Source: Spirochaetota bacterium (GTDB taxonomy: Bacteria; Spirochaetota; JAGLSM01). From it: 9,858 bases of DNA. The notes beneath the pieces were generated by a model. That model saw only the letters and a list, made by a program, of their open reading frames with translations, was not told the DNA's origin and did not search any database. The stretch is taken from positions 1 to 9,858 of the forward strand of contig JAGLSM010000040.1 in the NCBI GenBank assembly GCA_023135745.1. The letters are read 5' to 3'. The translations under genes and the position numbers were made by a program. Shown one piece after another: positions 6,197-9,858 of this stretch (position 1 is its first letter; each line of letters starts with the position of its first letter).

Positions 6197-8239
6197 CTAC
6201 TTATTCCAGAGTTCCTTATAAACGTAGAATGCTTTTCTTGGGATTCTCAGGAAAGGACTTGCTGTTCCTTTACCCTGACCGAACATACCAAACCACTCTT
6301 CATAACTAAGACCGTCTATACCTGAAAGAGGAAAGGATGATTCTATATCATGATATTTCGCGACAGCTGCTCTATTCTTAATCCTGTGAGTCCTTGTACC
6401 TTCATGTTTCCACCATTCATCCAGGAATTCGAATGCAACTCCTCCAATTGAGTTTCCTACTCCATAATGATTCGCGCTGTGATAAACTATGTCCTGCCAG
6501 CTTCTCTTGTGGTAAAGAGCCTGATAATCTTCAGCAACTTTCCTGGAATGCCATTGTGTATAGGCGCCTATTCCGTATTCTGTTATAATAACAGGCAGAC
6601 CCGTCATTTTTTTTACTGCTTCATAAAAACTGCTGCCGAATCCTCTATAATCCCTGTAGGTATTTGCTCCATAAACATCAACATCCTTACAGTATTTTGC
6701 AAAATAATTCAGAAATCCCTGGTCTCCGTTAGAATGAGCAATAGGTCTCTTTAAAGAGTCAGCCTTTCTTATAATTTTCGCGACCTTATTTACAAACTTG
6801 TAATAAACACCCGGTATTTTATGAGCATTATTGGCAACCGGAAAGTTATTTTCGTTTCCTATCATCCACATTAGAACATAGGGTTGGTTTTTATGAACAT
6901 CGAGAAGTTTTTTGACAGAAGCAAGCATCCTCTTTCTGTGAACAGGATTTTTATAATTCGTACCCTTTTCCCATGAAGCTCCGGAACCTATACCGTACAT
7001 ACCCAACAGATCACCTATTATAAACCGCATACCATGTTCTTTGTAAAGTTTCATTAGAATTTCAGGTTTAGCTGATGGTCCATGATGATATAAACGGATA
7101 ACGTTAACACCCATTTCTTTCATCAGCTTAATATCGCTGGTCATTGGTTCGTCAGCATCCCTCTTTCCATTTCTATTTCTATCTATGAAGGATTCATACA
7201 AACCATCTATTACACCGTTTTTGTTGGAATCATCAGTAAAACAGTCAACATTCATCATTCTTTTGCCATCAGGGTAGAAACCAATCTTTGTCGGCTGATA
7301 CGCGATGGCCTTGATTAGTGTAGGTTTGCCCTTGATATAGTACTGCCAATGCCCGTTTTTATACTGAATAAGCTTTGAATCACCCAGACCTATACTCTTT
7401 TTTATTTTCCTCTTAATGCCAATAGTGTCTTTATAATCCCTGGTTTTTGCTTTTATAAACCTGCCGGGATTGAACACTAGCTTGTCATTGGTTAAAGTTT
7501 TATCATACGCGTATTGATTAAATGCAGATGATCCGATAAGACGGAACCGTTTTCCTGTTTTCCTGCGCAGTAACCAGAAGATCTTGTCTCTGGATACTGT
7601 TCCGGGATACCAGGGAGTCTGCCATTCTGTAAAAGAAAAGGTTCCGGGATAGTGCATGAACACAGCCTGATAGGCTTTTAGAGCATGAAGATTATGCCCG
7701 CTGTTCTCAAGAGCATTAGCTATATAAAACTGTTTAACACCGGACGCTTCGGAAGCAACAATCCACCTGTAGAATCCCAATTTTGGGTATCTCATAAAGA
7801 TTTTATCCCAATGATTGATACCAAAGACTCCGGTCTTTTTTAGAATTCTGAATTCAGGGTAACGTTTAATTGCGCTCCAGTTTGGGAAAATCCCGTCTCC
7901 AACAGCCTTTTTAAGGCCTCTTATGTCTTTAATTTTATATTTATATTTTTTAGTTCCGGGATTCTTGATTTTCCCATACTTAGTATAATCAACAGGACCG
8001 TCAAATCCGGTTTTTTTAATTTTGAGTTTTGATTTTGCAATCCACAATACGATTTTCTTATTTTTTGCGCTTAGCTGCTTGAATTTTTTAACGTATTGGT
8101 ACTTAATGTTTTTTATATCAACATGAGGCTTATTTAGAACCGCCTCATTTTTATAGCCTTCAAATAAGGCTGATTGGGTAACGACAGTTCCAACAAAAAC
8201 CGCGAAAAATAAACTTAAAATGACCCGGACGTTGCGCAT
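6197..8239 (-). CDS. secreted GH-A glycosidase/transglycosidase with EF-hand-like loops
   Basis: This 680-residue protein has an N-terminal hydrophobic export signal (residues 4-20). Residues about 30-285 are an unrecognised basic, Lys/Tyr-rich region; one stretch (FYIANALE to MHYPG, 171-199) looks like a TPR-type helix pair. The TIM barrel starts near YYIKGKPTLIKAIAYQP (300-316), with MGVNVIRLY at 376-384. The acid/base candidate is Glu463 in MIGNE and the nucleophile candidate is Glu554 in ITEYG. Tyr528 in GANTY and FEFLDEWWK (603-611) match the active-site positions of the paralogue at 1132-2415. Two EF-hand-like loops are inserted before the first barrel helix: Asp337-Asn339-Asn341-Gly342-Asp345, and Asp353-Asn355-Asn357-Gly358-Asp361-Glu364. 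They probably bind calcium and are missing in the paralogue. AGGAG sits six bases before the ATG. Substrate is unknown; GH72-like or GH2-like beta-glycan activity is an inference. Confidence 0.85.
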   Translation of the reverse strand: MRNVRVILSLFFAVFVGTVVTQSALFEGYKNEAVLNKPHVDIKNIKYQYVKKFKQLSAKNKKIVLWIAKSKLKIKKTGFDGPVDYTKYGKIKNPGTKKYKYKIKDIRGLKKAVGDGIFPNWSAIKRYPEFRILKKTGVFGINHWDKIFMRYPKLGFYRWIVASEASGVKQFYIANALENSGHNLHALKAYQAVFMHYPGTFSFTEWQTPWYPGTVSRDKIFWLLRRKTGKRFRLIGSSAFNQYAYDKTLTNDKLVFNPGRFIKAKTRDYKDTIGIKRKIKKSIGLGDSKLIQYKNGHWQYYIKGKPTLIKAIAYQPTKIGFYPDGKRMMNVDCFTDDSNKNGVIDGLYESFIDRNRNGKRDADEPMTSDIKLMKEMGVNVIRLYHHGPSAKPEILMKLYKEHGMRFIIGDLLGMYGIGSGASWEKGTNYKNPVHRKRMLASVKKLLDVHKNQPYVLMWMIGNENNFPVANNAHKIPGVYYKFVNKVAKIIRKADSLKRPIAHSNGDQGFLNYFAKYCKDVDVYGANTYRDYRGFGSSFYEAVKKMTGLPVIITEYGIGAYTQWHSRKVAEDYQALYHKRSWQDIVYHSANHYGVGNSIGGVAFEFLDEWWKHEGTRTHRIKNRAAVAKYHDIESSFPLSGIDGLSYEEWFGMFGQGKGTASPFLRIPRKAFYVYKELWNK

Positions 8240-8290
8240 CCATCTCTCCTTGCTGAAAATATTTTTTTTACAGGATTTTGCCCTCTATAC

Positions 8291-8320
8291 TATATAACAC
8301 ATTTTATTGGTGTGGATCAA
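8291..8320 (-). promoter_or_regulatory. possible promoter for the 6197-8239 gene
   Basis: On the minus strand, TTGATC (8320-8315) could be the -35 box. TGTTATATA (8299-8291) could be an extended -10 box with hexamer TATATA, and the spacer is 18 bp. Transcription would start near 8284, about 45 bases before the ATG. Both hexamers match only four of six bases. Confidence 0.35.
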
Positions 8321-8474
8321 CAGACGCCCTCAGCATAATCAAAACATGTTTTTAATTTAGTAAATCCCGGTTGCTGCCACCTGACTTTTAACTTTTACTG
8401 AAGTTTTTTGTATTTTTTGTATTAATTTGATTGTTGGATTAAATATAACAAGATAACCTGATAAAAGATAATAG

Positions 8475-8574
8475 AATATTGTTGTAGAGGTTTGTCATGT
8501 AGGGGGCGGTCGCGACCGCCCCCTACATGACAATGCAACAAACCCCCACTATGCTCAATAAACATAATATTGTT
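8475..8574. mobile_element. possible MITE/REP-like palindromic element with flanking repeats
   Basis: A GC-rich perfect palindrome occupies 8492-8533 (21-bp arms, centre TCGCGA, with a GGGGGCGG block in the left arm). An outer pairing of GGTTTGT (8489-8495) with ACAAACC (8538-8544) suggests the palindrome was once longer and that the right arm gained about eight bases. The 9-bp direct repeat AATATTGTT flanks it at 8475-8483 and 8566-8574, which could be a target-site duplication. No transposase is present. Both flanking genes point away, so a terminator role is unlikely. The arms resemble 'gtaggggcg...' palindromes that I recall as dispersed repeats in other genomes; this has not been searched. 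Confidence 0.5.
8492..8533. repeat. 42-bp perfect palindrome
   Basis: Every base from 8492 to 8512 pairs with its mirror from 8513 to 8533. The outer seven bases are TTGTCAT and the inner part is almost entirely G and C. Extruded or transcribed, it would form a very stable hairpin with effectively no loop. Confidence 0.95.
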
Positions 8575-8580
8575 TAATTC

Positions 8581-8608
8581 TTGACAAATATTTTATCAAC
8601 AGTATTCT
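8581..8608 (+). promoter_or_regulatory. sigma70-type promoter for mvaA
   Basis: A perfect -35 box TTGACA (8581-8586) is followed after 16 bp by TATTCT (8603-8608), four of six bases of the -10 consensus. Transcription would start near 8615, only about four bases before the ATG at 8619. Confidence 0.5.
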
Positions 8609-8618
8609 TTTAAAGTTA

Positions 8619-9858
8619 ATGAAAAATAAATTACCTCAAAATTTTAGAAAACTTGATATAGAAGAACGGCGCAGACAGCTGGTTCTCAATTACGGCCTTA
8701 CTCCGGATGATACTCGTTCAATTTACGGAGGTAAAAGCTGGGATGAACTCTGCGATCTCATGATTGAATCCGCTATCGGTGTATTTCCTGTCCCATTAGG
8801 TGTTGCCACCGGATTTATTATTAATGAAAAACCTTACAATATTCCAATGGCAACAGAAGAACCTTCCGTTATTGCAGCTGCATCTCATGGTGCCAGGATC
8901 GTATCTTCAGGCGGAGGCTTTAAAACATGGTCTTCAGATCCCATTATGACAGCCCAGATATACCTTCAGAATGTTCCAAAAAACCACGAAAAAAAAATAC
9001 TAAAAGAAACAAATATCATTGAAGAAAGAATAAACGAACTCCTGCCGGGTTTAAAAAAAAGAGGCGGTGGATTCAGGGGTATAGATGTCAAGAGACTATC
9101 CAGGACAAAATTGGTTCGTGTTCATATTCACAAGGATGTTAGAGACGCAATGGGCGCGAATATGCTGAATACAGCTGCAGAGGGTATCCGGGAACTCCTT
9201 GAAAAGATATCAGGCGGAAAGTCTCTAATGGCTATTTTAACGAATGCTTCACCCAAGCGGTTGGTAGGGGCATCATTCAACATACCGACACGTTATCTAA
9301 AAAAGGGAAGTATAAGCGGAAAAGAAGCGGCAAAGAGGATTGAACTTGCTTCAAAACTTGCCTTTGAAGATCCCGCCCGCGCGGCAACTCATAATAAAGG
9401 CATTCTTAACGGTATTGTAGCTTTGACCCTTGCTACAGGCAACGATACCAGAGGAATTGAAGCCGCCGCGCACAGCTATGCTGTAAAAAAGGGCCATTAC
9501 AGCTCGCTTAGCACATTTAAAAGAAAGGGCGAATTCTTAAAAGGTTCTCTTGAACTTCCAATTCCAATTGGTACTGTAGGAGGAGCTATCGGGCTTCACC
9601 CGTCAAGCAAAACTTCCTTAAAAATTTTGAGAAACCCTGATGCTTTAATGCTTTCCCAAATTGCCGCAGCCCTGGGTCTTGCCCAAAATCTGGCAGCTGT
9701 TCTAGCCTTAACCGGAGAAGGTATTCAGGCCGGACACATGAGACTTCACGCGAGCCGTGTTGCATACATGGCCGGAGCCAGACATCGTGACGTCAAGTCC
9801 CTTGCTCAAAAACTGGTCGAAGTAAAAAATTACAGTCTTACATTTGCGAAAGAAATCC
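8619..9858 (+). CDS. mvaA: class II hydroxymethylglutaryl-CoA reductase (partial, 3' end missing)
   Basis: HMG-CoA reductase interconverts HMG-CoA and mevalonate with NAD(P)H. It supplies isoprenoid precursors in the mevalonate pathway, or degrades mevalonate in some bacteria. The frame is open from 8619 to the window end, 413 codons of an expected 425-430. Class II hallmarks are visible: catalytic Glu in TEEPSVIAA (Glu80 or Glu81), the DAMGANMLN motif at 176-184, catalytic Lys260 in HNKGILNG, Asp276 in GNDTRGIEAAAHSYA, the PIGTVGGAIGLHP segment, and catalytic His373 in GIQAGHMRLHA. The Lys-Asp spacing of 16 equals that of the Pseudomonas mevalonii enzyme (Lys267, Asp283). It is cytosolic, with no membrane domain. 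No Shine-Dalgarno sequence precedes the ATG, but the protein starts MKNKLPQNFRKL as expected for the family. Biosynthetic or degradative direction cannot be told here. Confidence 0.95.
   Translation, partial: MKNKLPQNFRKLDIEERRRQLVLNYGLTPDDTRSIYGGKSWDELCDLMIESAIGVFPVPLGVATGFIINEKPYNIPMATEEPSVIAAASHGARIVSSGGGFKTWSSDPIMTAQIYLQNVPKNHEKKILKETNIIEERINELLPGLKKRGGGFRGIDVKRLSRTKLVRVHIHKDVRDAMGANMLNTAAEGIRELLEKISGGKSLMAILTNASPKRLVGASFNIPTRYLKKGSISGKEAAKRIELASKLAFEDPARAATHNKGILNGIVALTLATGNDTRGIEAAAHSYAVKKGHYSSLSTFKRKGEFLKGSLELPIPIGTVGGAIGLHPSSKTSLKILRNPDALMLSQIAAALGLAQNLAAVLALTGEGIQAGHMRLHASRVAYMAGARHRDVKSLAQKLVEVKNYSLTFAKEI

Larger units (their letters stand above)
8240..8618. other. divergent intergenic region (GH-A/mvaA)
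   Basis: This 379-base gene-free region separates the GH-A gene (-) from HMG-CoA reductase (+). It holds a possible promoter for each direction and a GC-rich palindromic element between them. The remaining sequence, about 8321-8474, is AT-rich and shows nothing I can name. Confidence 0.6.

Noticed and set aside
6394..6754. Two overlapping plus-strand frames inside the minus-strand GH-A gene
   Set aside because: They lie opposite the catalytic barrel and mirror its codon structure; there is no independent evidence for coding.
8492..8533. Palindrome considered as a transcription terminator
   Set aside because: Both adjacent genes are transcribed away from it and no T tract follows on either strand.
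1..9858. CRISPR arrays, tRNA and rRNA genes
   Set aside because: No regularly spaced identical repeats and no cloverleaf or rRNA-like sequence were seen on either strand.

Overview
The window is AT-rich bacterial DNA. It carries a group of exported carbohydrate-active proteins, one HicB-type regulator, and the start of an isoprenoid-pathway gene. Two proteins have lipobox-type signal peptides and three others have general export signals, so I infer a diderm (Gram-negative-type) bacterium. Class II HMG-CoA reductase, the AT bias and the degenerate intergenic repeats would fit a spirochaete or a related poorly cultured phylum. No marker gene is present, so the lineage stays open.

Layout: 1-447 has no gene and contains diverged direct repeats. 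A promoter near 448-476 drives a two-gene (+) operon. Its genes encode a secreted jelly-roll carbohydrate-binding-like protein (510-1121) and a secreted clan GH-A TIM-barrel glycosidase or transglycosidase (1132-2415). A hairpin terminator separates it from a convergent (-) gene, 2484-3167, which encodes a lipoprotein paralogue of the 510-1121 product. Next come a solitary HicB-like antitoxin/regulator (3496-3924, +) and a 681-residue lipoprotein that looks like an alpha/alpha-toroid (six-hairpin) carbohydrate enzyme (4076-6121, +). A strong bidirectional terminator (6131-6160) precedes a convergent 680-residue secreted GH-A enzyme (6197-8239, -). That enzyme is a paralogue of the 1132-2415 product, with a large extra N-terminal region and two EF-hand-like calcium loops. 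The divergent intergenic region 8240-8618 holds a striking GC-rich perfect palindrome (8492-8533) and a promoter placed so close to the next gene that its mRNA may be leaderless. The last gene (8619 onward, +) is class II HMG-CoA reductase, cut by the window end.

How the genes may work together: five of the seven genes encode exported proteins that form two paralogous pairs (two GH-A barrels and two binding-like beta-sandwiches) plus one toroid-like protein. I infer a polysaccharide-processing or remodelling locus at the cell surface or in the periplasm. The barrels resemble the GH72/GH2-type branch of clan GH-A, so a beta-glucan or similar beta-linked polymer is a reasonable but untested substrate. 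No glycosyltransferase, TonB/SusCD-like importer or ABC transporter is visible. HMG-CoA reductase belongs to mevalonate metabolism and is probably an unrelated transcription unit.
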